A DNA stretch of 23,939 nucleotides from CAYQUC01 sp964514215 (GCA_964514215.1 CAZEPW010000056.1:1-23939); one strand, 5' to 3'; positions 14,764 to 23,113 are shown, numbered from the stretch's first letter. Program-made: numbers and translations. The notes: a model not told the origin generated them from the letters alone.

Positions 14764-15834
14764 ATGATATTAAATCTAAAAAAAATGACAAGCGCTACCG
14801 TGTTGGGGGTCGTGATAGCAACACCAAGTTTTGCCGGTGAAGTCGTGATACACGGCTTTGTGCGTACTGGTTATGATGTTACCAACAGCGCCGCTAAATA
14901 TGCCGGGGTGGATGATAACCACGGTGATTGGGGCAGCACGCAGGCGGGTATTAATTTTTCCACGGTACTTGATGCTAAGTGGAGTATTGCCGCCCAAATT
15001 CATGGTGGTGTTGCTGATAATGAGTTGCGTTACGATTGGGCGATTGCAAATTTCCAAGCCACTGAAGAGGCTCGGATTATTTTTGGTCGACAAAAATATC
15101 CTTTGGGCTTGGTGACTGAAAATGTTGATGTCGGGGTCACTTTTCCGTGGGCACGGCCGCCACAAGAGCTTTATCATTTGGAAATCAGCAGTGAATCACC
15201 GAATTTTTTCGTAGAAGGTTTTGATGGCATATCGGTAGTCTACGCCAGTGGTGATGATTGGGAATTTACCGCACAACCGTTTACTGGACAATCAGGTTAC
15301 AGCACCACTAGCACTGATTATGTTCGCCAAATGAATGGGATTAAACTAGCGGCTGAAAATGAAATGGTTTCCTTGCAAGTGGGTTACGCGGCTAGCCGGG
15401 TAACGACTGCTACTGTTGGAGCTGTTGCGGCACTTAGTGAAAATGCAAAAACAACGATTAACTTTGGCGCAAAAGTCGAAATCAACAATTTTACCCTCAT
15501 GCTAGAAGCTGCCGATACGCAAGTCACTAACAGTGATGAGTTTGATACCAAGGGAGCTTATATTTCAGTTGATTACTTGGTGGGTCGCTACCAACCTTAT
15601 GTTTATATCGCCCAAGCTGAAGGTCATAAAGCCACCGGTGCTGCTAAGGGCAAGCTCGATCAGCAATCAGTTGCTGTTGGTCTTGCGTATCACTATAAAC
15701 CCAGCATTGTGTTTAAAGCGCAATGGTTAAATGTAAAACCGGATGATCCTGCTGCTGATGGTTTATTGGCTGCATTACCTAACGGTGAAACCAGTGTCGA
15801 TATCTTATCTTTTACAGTGGATGCGGTCTTCTAG
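14764..15834 (+). CDS. Outer-membrane porin
   Basis: The 356-residue product has a signal peptide (about 1-24, ATPSFA|GE). Its mature part starts with a beta-strand (VVIHGFVRTGYDV) and continues with alternating strands typical of Gram-negative porins: WGSTQAGINFSTVL, RIIFGRQKYPLG (the F-G-R-Q strand common in porins), GAYISVDYLVGRYQPYVYIAQ and the terminal VDAVF ending in phenylalanine. GGAGA lies 9 nt before the ATG. It is first in a + strand run and 12 bp ahead of the one-lobe binding protein, so outer-membrane entry and periplasmic capture of a solute are probably co-expressed. The FliA-like promoter upstream is unusual for a porin. Substrate is not evident; similarity to phosphate-selective OprO/OprP types cannot be confirmed by eye. 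Confidence 0.88.
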   Translation: MILNLKKMTSATVLGVVIATPSFAGEVVIHGFVRTGYDVTNSAAKYAGVDDNHGDWGSTQAGINFSTVLDAKWSIAAQIHGGVADNELRYDWAIANFQATEEARIIFGRQKYPLGLVTENVDVGVTFPWARPPQELYHLEISSESPNFFVEGFDGISVVYASGDDWEFTAQPFTGQSGYSTTSTDYVRQMNGIKLAAENEMVSLQVGYAASRVTTATVGAVAALSENAKTTINFGAKVEINNFTLMLEAADTQVTNSDEFDTKGAYISVDYLVGRYQPYVYIAQAEGHKATGAAKGKLDQQSVAVGLAYHYKPSIVFKAQWLNVKPDDPAADGLLAALPNGETSVDILSFTVDAVF

Positions 15835-15846
15835 AGGAGAATCAAT

Positions 15847-16272
15847 ATGAAAAATAAATTAATCATCAGCTCGTTCATTCTGGGTTTGTTAGCTTGGTCA
15901 ACGGGCGCCTTGGCAGAAATCGCGATCATTGCCAACACCGGCTCGGGTGGTTCACTCGATGCTAAAACGGCTAAAAAACTATTTTTAGGTAAAACCAAAG
16001 TGGTTCCCGGTATGAGTTCGGTTTCCTTGGTGGGACAGGTTGATACTAGCCCGGTGAAAGCCGAGTTTACCCAAAAAGTCACCAAGAAAAAATTAGGCAA
16101 GTACAAAGCCTATTGGTCAAAAATGATTTTCTCCGGTAAGGCTGTGCCCCCCAAAGAGCTTGCCAATGATGCCGAAGTGAAAGCACACATTAAATCACAT
16201 ACCGATGCGGTGGGTTATATTGATGCTGGTTCGATTGATGATTCGGTTAAAGTTTTATTACGCGTGCCTTAA
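15847..16272 (+). CDS. Short one-lobe PstS-like periplasmic binding protein
   Basis: This 141-residue protein has a signal peptide (about 1-23, TGALA|EI). The remainder matches only the second lobe of phosphate-type binding proteins: SLDAKTAKKLFLGK (36-49, equivalent to SLSQLRDIYLGK in the full-length neighbour), SLVGQVDTSPVKAEFTQKV (60-78), AYWSKMIFSGKAVPP (88-102) and TDAVGYIDAGSI (119-130). Typical PstS proteins are about 300 residues or more. An AGGAG site precedes the ATG, and the porin stop is only 12 bp upstream. It is followed by two chemoreceptor genes. Proteins of this small class are known as annotated phosphate-binding-like proteins of uncertain role. Here the context favours a periplasmic ligand or accessory module for sensing. 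Confidence 0.8.
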   Translation: MKNKLIISSFILGLLAWSTGALAEIAIIANTGSGGSLDAKTAKKLFLGKTKVVPGMSSVSLVGQVDTSPVKAEFTQKVTKKKLGKYKAYWSKMIFSGKAVPPKELANDAEVKAHIKSHTDAVGYIDAGSIDDSVKVLLRVP

Positions 16273-16339
16273 TTACAGTAAAGCTAGTATTTATACTAAC
16301 GTTTAAGTTGTTGGTGTCGTTTTAAAGAGGAGTTCACAA

Positions 16340-17959
16340 ATGCGGTTATTTTATAATTTGTCAATTAAATATAAAATTATGTTTATTGCAGTCTTGGCAA
16401 TTTTGGGTTTTTCAGGCAGTTTTGTTGTGAACTTCTCGGTGGCACAAAAAAATGCTTCTGAATTGCATCGTTTAGAAACCGTGGTTTATCCTATCATGGC
16501 CGCAAGCGAAAAAGATTCTGTATGGTTGGACAAAGTCATTAAATTATTAGATGAAGCCGTTGCTGTTGAAGAAGAGGAATTAATCGAAGAAGCCGATAGT
16601 GTTATTGCCGACATGAAACTGGCTTTTGTGAATATTGCTAACATTGATACCGGCAAAAGCAAAAAAATGAATCAGATGCAGCAGCAACTCGACACTTATT
16701 ATAAGCTCGCACGAGTCATGACAGTGGGCATGTTGAGCGGCACATTAAAAGCCGATCAAATGCAAGCTAAGGCCAAGCAGATGCAAGCGGCTTTAAAAAT
16801 ATTTAAAGACAATTTAGAAAAGTTTAAAAAGAGCAGTAAAGCCGATTTTACCAATATAATTGCCAGCACTACCGAAACAGCGCAGTTTAGTATTATTCTC
16901 AGTGCCATTATCGGAGCCGTGTTAGTGTTTGTCTTGGCCGTGATAGCCTATGTTATCGCCGGCAGTATTACACGCAACATTAAAAATGTGTCAGAAAATT
17001 TACGTGAAATTGCCAATGGCGATGGCGATCTAACGCAACGTCTACACGCAGCAACCAATGATGAAGTTGGTCAGTTGGTGTCTTATTTCAATACCTTTAT
17101 GGATAAGCTGCAAACCATGATTCAAGAATTAACGGGTTACAGCAGCCATGTTGGCAGTGCCGCCGAAGAGCTAACCAATATTGCGCAGGAAAGTAAAGAA
17201 GGCATCGAAAGCCAACGCGCCGAAGCCGAGCAAGTGGCTACTGCCAGTAATGAGATGTCGGCCACCATTGTTGAAGTTGCGCGTAATGCCGAACAAGCCG
17301 CCACTGCCGCCACTAGTGCCAATGACGCTGCAACCGATGGCAGTGCCGTGGTTAGTAAAACTATCGGTATCATTAATCAATTGGCTAGTGATGTTGGTGC
17401 CGGTTCGGGTGCGGTGAATCAATTGCGGGACGATAGCGAAAGCATTGGTTCAGTATTAGACGTGATTCGCGGCATTGCCGAGCAAACTAATTTATTAGCA
17501 TTAAACGCAGCTATTGAAGCTGCGCGTGCTGGTGAGCAAGGTCGTGGTTTTGCGGTGGTGGCCGATGAAGTGCGCACACTCGCGAGCCGAACTCAAGAGT
17601 CCACCAAAGAAATTCAATCGATGATAGAAAAATTACAAAGCAGTGCCGGGCAAGCCTCAGAAATTATGAGCCGCGGTCAGTCAACCTCAGAACAAGGTGT
17701 CGCCGAAGCTGCCCATGCCGGTGAAGCATTAGATAAAATTACCGAGTCGGTATCGGTGATTAATAATATGAATGAACAAATCGCAAGTGCTGCCGAAGAG
17801 CAAAGTGTGGTGGCTGCTGAAATTGATCAAAATATTATTAACATTAGCCAGTCTGCAGACGCTAATGCTGAAAACATCGGACAATTAGCAAATGCGGGTT
17901 CGTCATTAAATAATGTGGCAATACAAATGCAGGAATTGGTAGGGCAATTTAAAGTTTAA
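16340..17959 (+). CDS. Methyl-accepting chemotaxis protein (tandem copy 1)
   Basis: The 539-residue chemoreceptor has TM1 at about 13-32, a helical periplasmic domain at about 35-180 with acidic patches (EAVAVEEEELIEEAD), TM2 at about 183-208, HAMP at about 207-260 (ITRNIKNVSENLREIANGDGDLTQRL) and a signalling coiled coil. The hairpin tip is canonical (EQTNLLALNAAIEAARAG at 381-398). No CheR-tethering pentapeptide is present. AGAGGAG is well placed before the ATG. It lies 67 bp after the binding-protein gene and is almost certainly part of the porin operon. The periplasmic domain is of a size and type that could dock a binding protein. Its paralogue follows immediately. Confidence 0.95.
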   Translation: MRLFYNLSIKYKIMFIAVLAILGFSGSFVVNFSVAQKNASELHRLETVVYPIMAASEKDSVWLDKVIKLLDEAVAVEEEELIEEADSVIADMKLAFVNIANIDTGKSKKMNQMQQQLDTYYKLARVMTVGMLSGTLKADQMQAKAKQMQAALKIFKDNLEKFKKSSKADFTNIIASTTETAQFSIILSAIIGAVLVFVLAVIAYVIAGSITRNIKNVSENLREIANGDGDLTQRLHAATNDEVGQLVSYFNTFMDKLQTMIQELTGYSSHVGSAAEELTNIAQESKEGIESQRAEAEQVATASNEMSATIVEVARNAEQAATAATSANDAATDGSAVVSKTIGIINQLASDVGAGSGAVNQLRDDSESIGSVLDVIRGIAEQTNLLALNAAIEAARAGEQGRGFAVVADEVRTLASRTQESTKEIQSMIEKLQSSAGQASEIMSRGQSTSEQGVAEAAHAGEALDKITESVSVINNMNEQIASAAEEQSVVAAEIDQNIINISQSADANAENIGQLANAGSSLNNVAIQMQELVGQFKV

Positions 17960-17983
17960 TTTTAAATTAATTGTAATGATATT

Positions 17984-18007
17984 AAACCAGCTAGTGCTAG
18001 TTGGTTT
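17984..18007 (+). terminator. Hairpin between the tandem chemoreceptor genes
   Basis: AAACCAGCTAG and CTAGTTGGTTT pair over 11 positions (one G-U) around a TG centre, 25 bp after the first receptor's stop. Only a short U-run follows, so it may be a weak terminator, an attenuator or an mRNA-end stabiliser that lowers expression of the downstream genes. Confidence 0.4.
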
Positions 18008-18104
18008 CACGTTAAATCAATTTAGTTCTATTAGTCACTCCTACTGCGTGCTGTCGAATTTAAATTAGGTCACTATCACGGCAAGCTTTAATAGGAGTTT
18101 TGGT

Positions 18105-19724
18105 ATGCGGTTTTTTTATAATCTTTCTATTCAATATAAAATTATGTCGATTGCTGTGTTGGCAATTATTGGGTTTGCCGGCAGTTTTATTGTTAATTTC
18201 ACGGTCGCGAAAAAAAATGCCAGCCAGTTAGAAAGATTGGAAATAGCTGTTTATCCTACTATGGCGCGTAGCGAAAAAAATCGCGTGGCTTTAGACAAGG
18301 TTATTAATTTATTGGATGAAGCTGTGGCGGTGGAAGAAGAAGATTTAATCACCGAGGCCGATGATGTTATTGTTGGGATGAAACAAGCTTTTAATGAAAT
18401 TACAAAAATAGACAATACCAAGAGTGAAAAAATAACACAGTTAGTGCAGCAATTAGATACCTACTACAGTTTAGCAAAACCCATGACCCTTAGCATGTTA
18501 AAAGGCACGGTTAAAGCCGCGCAACTGCAAGCAAAGGCGCAACAAATGCAAAGCAGTTTAAAAATATTTAAAACAAATTTGGATGCGTTTCAAAAAAATA
18601 GCGAAATTGCATTTACTAAAATTATAGCGACCACCAACGAAACGGCTCATTTCAGTATAATTCTAGGTGCAGTGATAGGTGGGGTGTTAATTTTTGTTTT
18701 AGCTATCACAGCTTATTTGATTGCTGGCAGCATCACACGCAATATTCGTGGCGTGTCTGATAATCTACAAGAAATTGCCAATGGTGATGGTGATTTAACT
18801 CATCGTTTGAGCGCTTCTAGCAATGACGAAGTTGGTCAGTTAGTTGACTATTTTAATACCTTCATGGATAAGTTGCAGGGCATGATAAAAGAATTAACCG
18901 GTTATAGCAGCCATGTTGGCAGTGCTGCCGAAGAGCTAACCACCATTGCACATGATAGTAAAGAGGGCATCGAAAGCCAACGTGCCGAGGCCGAACAAGT
19001 TGCCACTGCCAGTAATCAAATGTCGGCCACCATTGTTGAAGTTGCACGTAATGCCGAGCAAGCGGCCACTGCCGCCACTAGTGCGCACCAAGCAGCCACG
19101 CAAGGCAATGATGTTGTTGAAAAAACAATTGCGATTATTAATCAATTAGCAACCGATGTTGGCTCCGGTTCGAGTGCGGTGAATCAACTGCGTGATGACA
19201 GTGAAAGCATCGGTTCAGTGTTAGACGTGATTCGCGGTATTGCAGAGCAAACCAATTTATTAGCTTTAAACGCTGCCATTGAAGCAGCTCGTGCCGGTGA
19301 ACAAGGCCGTGGTTTTGCGGTGGTAGCCGATGAAGTGCGTACCTTAGCAAGCCGAACTCAAGATTCCACCAAAGAAATTCAATCCATGATCGAAAAACTT
19401 CAAAGCAGCGCCGGGCAAGCAGCTGAAATCATGAGCCGAGGCCAATCATCCTCCGAGCAAGGTGTCGCCGAAGCTGCTCGTGCAGGACAGGCGCTAACAG
19501 AAATAACAGAATCCGTCTCAGTGATTAATAACATGAACGAACAAATTGCCACCGCAGCCGAACAACAAAGTGCTGTTGCCGCTGAAATTGATCAAAACAT
19601 TATTAACATTAGCCAATCAGCCGATGCCAATGCCGACAACATCGGGCAACTCGCTAATGCGGGTTCATCACTCAATAATGTTGCCATTCAAATGCAAGAA
19701 TTAGTCGGCCAATTTCGAGTGTAA
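18105..19724 (+). CDS. Methyl-accepting chemotaxis protein (tandem copy 2)
   Basis: This protein is exactly the same length (539) as the preceding receptor and aligns without gaps. By my count 58 of 60 residues match at 351-410, around the signalling tip, against 38 of 50 at the N-terminus. Domain order is the same: TM1 about 13-32, helical periplasmic domain, TM2 about 183-208, HAMP with NLQEIANGDGDLTHRL, canonical tip at 381-410. TAGGAG lies 8-9 nt before the ATG. It is a tandem gene duplicate in which the sensing half is drifting faster than the signalling half, implying a related but altered ligand range. It is followed after 112 bp by the hybrid kinase. Confidence 0.95.
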   Translation: MRFFYNLSIQYKIMSIAVLAIIGFAGSFIVNFTVAKKNASQLERLEIAVYPTMARSEKNRVALDKVINLLDEAVAVEEEDLITEADDVIVGMKQAFNEITKIDNTKSEKITQLVQQLDTYYSLAKPMTLSMLKGTVKAAQLQAKAQQMQSSLKIFKTNLDAFQKNSEIAFTKIIATTNETAHFSIILGAVIGGVLIFVLAITAYLIAGSITRNIRGVSDNLQEIANGDGDLTHRLSASSNDEVGQLVDYFNTFMDKLQGMIKELTGYSSHVGSAAEELTTIAHDSKEGIESQRAEAEQVATASNQMSATIVEVARNAEQAATAATSAHQAATQGNDVVEKTIAIINQLATDVGSGSSAVNQLRDDSESIGSVLDVIRGIAEQTNLLALNAAIEAARAGEQGRGFAVVADEVRTLASRTQDSTKEIQSMIEKLQSSAGQAAEIMSRGQSSSEQGVAEAARAGQALTEITESVSVINNMNEQIATAAEQQSAVAAEIDQNIINISQSADANADNIGQLANAGSSLNNVAIQMQELVGQFRV

Positions 19725-19836
19725 GCCAATAGTATAATGATGTAATCTCAGGTTTTATGTCGGGTGGTATTGTCCACTATTCATTTAACAACATGATATC
19801 CATCGGCATACTAATTTATTTTTAATTGGATACCTC

Positions 19837-21969
19837 ATGCTAAAAAATACTAGCCAATCTAAAAATAATCTTACCATCATCGGAGGGTTTATTATTGTCT
19901 TAGTATTATTGGCAAGCCTAGTGTTAGTTGCCATTACTCGAATTTACAATAATGAAAATCAAGTCACTGAAGTATCTCATGAGCTAAATGATGTCACGCA
20001 AGCCTTCGTGATGCGCGATGCGGCAAATAACCGGGCATTATTATTGTATCGAATGGCACAAATAGAAGATGCAATATTACAAGATGAACTTTATGCTGAT
20101 TTTACACTTTTGGCTTCAAATTTTATCGTATCATTTAATAACATTAAACGTAGCTTACACCACGAAAAAGATATTGAATTGCTAGATGAAACTCAAAAAT
20201 CAATTCGCCGTGGTGGTTTGGTTCAAATTGCCACCGCCAATGACATTATTAATGGGCGAATTGAAAAAGCGCAGGCAACGTTGGCTTCAGAAATCATTCC
20301 AATACAACTTGATGTTAGCCGGCAACTTACCGAATTATCCGAAGCTTTCCAAGATAATGCCGATGAAGAATTGTTGGCCATGTCAGAACAAAATAAATTC
20401 TCTATTTTGGTGGTATCAATACTGGGTAGCATTGCGTTTATATTAGGAATTATTATTACCTATTATGTTACCGTTCGTGTCACCCGTTCTGAAAACGCCT
20501 TCGTCGAACAACGTTTAATAGCCGATGAAGCAAATCGCGCTAAGAGTATGTTTTTAGCCACCATGAGTCATGAGATTCGTTCACCGCTAGCAGCAATTAT
20601 TGGTTTCTCTGATATATTACGAAATTCATCATTATCTGCTGATAAATCAAATTCAAGCCTAGAAAGTATTCACCGTAATAGTAAACACTTATTGCACTTG
20701 ATTAATGACATTTTAGATATCACTAAAATAGAATCAGGACAATTTGATATTGAAGTCATTGAGGTCTCACCGTTTAAAATTCTAGAAGAAGCCGAGCAGG
20801 CTGTTTGGGCAAACATAAATGAAAAATCGCTGAATTTTAAATTCAGTTACGCTTTTCCATTACCTAAAACAATACAAACCGATCCAATACGATTAAAACA
20901 AATATTAATTAATTTAATTTCAAATTCCATAAAGTTCACTAACAAAGGTAGCATCAACGTTAATGTGTCATTTCATTCAAAAAATCAATTAATGATGTTT
21001 GATGTCATCGATACCGGAATAGGATTAACGAGCGAACAACAAAGTAAAATTTTTGAGTCATTTACCCAAGCAGATTCGAGCACCACAAGAAAATATGGCG
21101 GCTCAGGATTGGGGTTAAATATTTGCACTAAATTGGTTAAAAAACTAGGAGGTGAAATATCCGTTGAATCTACTATTGGCCGTGGTAGTAAATTCAGTTT
21201 TACTATTAATAGCGGTTTGATTGCTAAAGATTCTCTAATTTATACACTAGAAGACTCTGCTACCACTACCACTAGTGATATTAATAATACCGTTGAGCAA
21301 TTACAAGGCCAAGTATTATTAGCCGAAGATACGCTTGATAATCAAAATTTAATAGAAATGTACGTAACCGAAACCGGGGCTAACATCACTATTGTTGCCG
21401 ATGGCGCACAAGCCGTGAAAATGTGCGAGTCGCGACAATTTGATTTGATTTTAATGGACATGCAAATGCCCGTATTGGATGGTGTTGAAGCAACAAAAAA
21501 AATTCGTTATGGCGACAAAAAAACTCCGATAGTGTCATTAACGGCAAACGTGTTAAAGTCAGATTATGATCGTTGCTTTGCTGCAGGTGCCAATGACTTT
21601 TTAAGCAAACCAATTGATACCAAGCAATTTACTGAAATTTTACAAAAATATTTAAAAAAATCAAATCAGAATACCAATCAAGTCATTCCAGCGATTAATC
21701 TTGACAAATTAACCGAAAAATTCTTAAACGACTTACCCAATAGAATGAAAATAATAGTTGACTCCAAAAATCAAAAAAACTGGCAAACAGTAGCGGAAGA
21801 AACCCATAAACTCAAAGGGCTAGGTACTTCCTTTGGCTACCCGGAGATAACGTATATGAGCGCTGAAATTAATCTCTGCTGTCGAAATGTCGAATATGAT
21901 GGGATCGAATCCCTGATTGACGAGCTTGATGATTTTTGTGTCAGTGTTGAAAGTAAAAGAAACGCTTAA
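19837..21969 (+). CDS. Hybrid sensor histidine kinase (HisKA-HATPase-REC-Hpt), paralogue
   Basis: The 710 residues align end to end without gaps to the minus-strand kinase at 10669-12789. TM1 is at about 12-34, followed by a helical periplasmic domain (35-187), TM2 (about 188-211), HisKA with His245 (ATMSHEIRSP), HATPase with Asn363 (ISNSIKF), DTGIGL and GGSGLGL, a receiver with Asp541 (MDMQMPVLDG) and Lys591, and Hpt with His657 (EETHKLKGLG). By my count 43 of 50 residues match over 401-450. There is no HAMP or PAS. It lies 112 bp after the second chemoreceptor and may share the operon. All residues for a phosphorelay are present, but no response regulator with an output domain is in the window. 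Ribosome site is weak. Confidence 0.93.
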   Translation: MLKNTSQSKNNLTIIGGFIIVLVLLASLVLVAITRIYNNENQVTEVSHELNDVTQAFVMRDAANNRALLLYRMAQIEDAILQDELYADFTLLASNFIVSFNNIKRSLHHEKDIELLDETQKSIRRGGLVQIATANDIINGRIEKAQATLASEIIPIQLDVSRQLTELSEAFQDNADEELLAMSEQNKFSILVVSILGSIAFILGIIITYYVTVRVTRSENAFVEQRLIADEANRAKSMFLATMSHEIRSPLAAIIGFSDILRNSSLSADKSNSSLESIHRNSKHLLHLINDILDITKIESGQFDIEVIEVSPFKILEEAEQAVWANINEKSLNFKFSYAFPLPKTIQTDPIRLKQILINLISNSIKFTNKGSINVNVSFHSKNQLMMFDVIDTGIGLTSEQQSKIFESFTQADSSTTRKYGGSGLGLNICTKLVKKLGGEISVESTIGRGSKFSFTINSGLIAKDSLIYTLEDSATTTTSDINNTVEQLQGQVLLAEDTLDNQNLIEMYVTETGANITIVADGAQAVKMCESRQFDLILMDMQMPVLDGVEATKKIRYGDKKTPIVSLTANVLKSDYDRCFAAGANDFLSKPIDTKQFTEILQKYLKKSNQNTNQVIPAINLDKLTEKFLNDLPNRMKIIVDSKNQKNWQTVAEETHKLKGLGTSFGYPEITYMSAEINLCCRNVEYDGIESLIDELDDFCVSVESKRNA

Positions 21970-22111
21970 ATAAACTTTCGTTATTGTTATTTGCAGTCAA
22001 TGGCGTTCGAATTTACTGGTAACAACATCTCAAAACAATATTTATTGATTTTAAAAGCAAAAATAAGTAAAAATCCAAGACCTATTCATTGAGCATTTTT
22101 AAAAAACAGTG

Positions 22112-22285
22112 TTTGCAAAATTGCACAATAAGTCATTTTAACGAAAAACATTTTAACAGATAATAACTAAATGCAATTTTGTTATTGCTGTGATGCAAAA
22201 ATGCAAAGTCATTTAGTGGCTTTATTTAAGCGTTAAACCGTATTTTTTATTGGCGTAAATGAAAAAATAGAAATGCAATTTTGCA
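22112..22285. promoter_or_regulatory. Cluster of TGCAA-N2-TTGCA operator-like motifs
   Basis: Four related 12-mers occur: TGCAAAATTGCA (22114-22125), TGCAATTTTGTT (22172-22183), TGCAAAAATGCA (22194-22205) and TGCAATTTTGCA (22274-22285). The first and last are exact reverse complements, also over 14 bases with their flanks. A further half-site, TGCAA, overlaps the spacer/-10 edge at 22413-22417. The pattern suggests several sites for one dimeric regulator controlling the secreted-protein gene. Confidence 0.4.
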
Positions 22286-22394
22286 AAAAAAGAAAATAAA
22301 GACAAAAAAACAAACGATTTGTAAACCTGATCTTAACGAAAAAACAAATATAATTTTTTTTAGTGTTAGGAGTTACATAAAAGCAAAAAACATT

Positions 22395-22423
22395 TTGACT
22401 TATTTTTTATGTTGCAATACATT
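22395..22423 (+). promoter_or_regulatory. Sigma-70-like promoter for the secreted protein gene
   Basis: TTGACT (22395-22400; 5/6 of TTGACA), a 17-nt spacer and TACATT (22418-22423; 4/6 of TATAAT) make a plausible promoter. Transcription would begin near 22430, giving a leader of roughly 120 nt before the ATG at 22549. Confidence 0.5.
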
Positions 22424-22435
22424 TGCTTCGTCGGG

Positions 22436-22515
22436 GGTAGCTACCAACTTCTTTTAAATTTATAAATTAAATTTAAAACATGGAAGTCAACAATTTTTTA
22501 AATAAAAATTTGTTG
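22436..22515 (+). other. Structured 5' leader with A/U hairpins
   Basis: Three symmetrical elements follow the predicted start. They are GGTAGCTACC (22436-22445), a perfect 11-bp stem made only of A and T with a 5-nt loop (22452-22478), and a 13-position stem with one mismatch (22488-22500 with 22503-22515, arms starting CAACAA and ending TTGTTG). The AAGGAG site (22536-22541) lies after them and is not obviously sequestered. Possible roles are mRNA stabilisation or a temperature-sensitive fold. Confidence 0.4.
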
Positions 22516-22548
22516 TACATCTTATCAAAATTAATAAGGAGATTTTTA

Positions 22549-23055
22549 ATGAATAAAATAAAAGCAATATCAATGTTGTTTAGCGCAACAGTTTTGGCTG
22601 TCGCTGCAAGTTCAGCTTCTGCTGAAGTGTTTGAAAAATACCCAGGTACATTGTGCCATGAAGATCGCGCATCACAAGATGCGAATGTTCGTCACGTTTA
22701 CAATGGTGGGCTATATAGTGCTTCTGCAAACACATCTACAGTAAACTGTCCTATAACACGTAAAACCGGCACTGGTTTAGGTTCTCTTTATACCGACGCA
22801 ACAGTATACGTTCATGATGAAAGTACTTTAGGTGATATCGATTGTACTATTATGAATCGCTCAGTATTAGGTAGCTTAGGAACATGGACTAGCGTTTCTT
22901 CAACTGGTGTTGATACAGCGTCTTATGGTCAAATTTTAAGCTTTGGCGCAGAAGCAACAGGCGGTTTTTCTGGATACAGCTATTTACGTTGTTATTTACC
23001 AGCATCCGCTTCAGGTGAATATGTTCGAATTAATGATTACACAATTACTTACTAA
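22549..23055 (+). CDS. Small secreted four-cysteine protein, unknown function
   Basis: I choose the ATG at 22549 (168 residues) because AAGGAG at 22536-22541 precedes it and it gives an ideal signal peptide (1-25, ending SSASA|EV); a longer frame from 22480 would place 23 residues ahead of that. The mature protein of about 143 residues has four cysteines (36, 67, 99, 148), enough for two disulfides. It is rich in Ser, Thr, Gly and Tyr and reads as a beta-sandwich (for example VNCPITRKTG, YTDATVYVHD, YSYLRCYLP). I recognise the PGTLC...VNCPI arrangement from uncharacterised secreted bacterial proteins but know no function. It probably acts in the periplasm or outside the cell. The long upstream region suggests tight regulation. 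Confidence 0.75.
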   Translation: MNKIKAISMLFSATVLAVAASSASAEVFEKYPGTLCHEDRASQDANVRHVYNGGLYSASANTSTVNCPITRKTGTGLGSLYTDATVYVHDESTLGDIDCTIMNRSVLGSLGTWTSVSSTGVDTASYGQILSFGAEATGGFSGYSYLRCYLPASASGEYVRINDYTITY

Positions 23056-23098
23056 TCCAAGTTGTTGTATCACTAATTTGAATACCATCAAAATGAAC

Positions 23099-23113
23099 CA
23101 GGGTTAAACCCTG
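23099..23113 (+). promoter_or_regulatory. Palindromic hairpin CAGGGTT-A-AACCCTG
   Basis: A perfect 7-base inverted repeat lies 43 bp after the secreted-protein stop and 29 bp before the next start. It has no U-run, so it is more likely an operator, attenuator or mRNA-end hairpin than a classical terminator. Confidence 0.35.

Larger units (their letters stand above)
21970..22548. other. Gene-free regulatory region
   Basis: These 579 bp contain repeated TGCAA-type motifs (22112-22285), a sigma-70-like promoter (22395-22423) and a leader of about 120 nt with two A/U hairpins. The kinase upstream has no convincing terminator. An in-frame extension of the secreted protein back to an ATG at 22480 lies in the leader and is rejected because it would bury the signal peptide. 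Confidence 0.5.

Noticed and set aside
16285..16298. TAGTAT-TT-ATACTA hairpin between the one-lobe binding protein and first chemoreceptor
   Set aside because: A six-bp A/T-rich stem without U-run; plausible by chance in this base composition and not evidence for an operon break.
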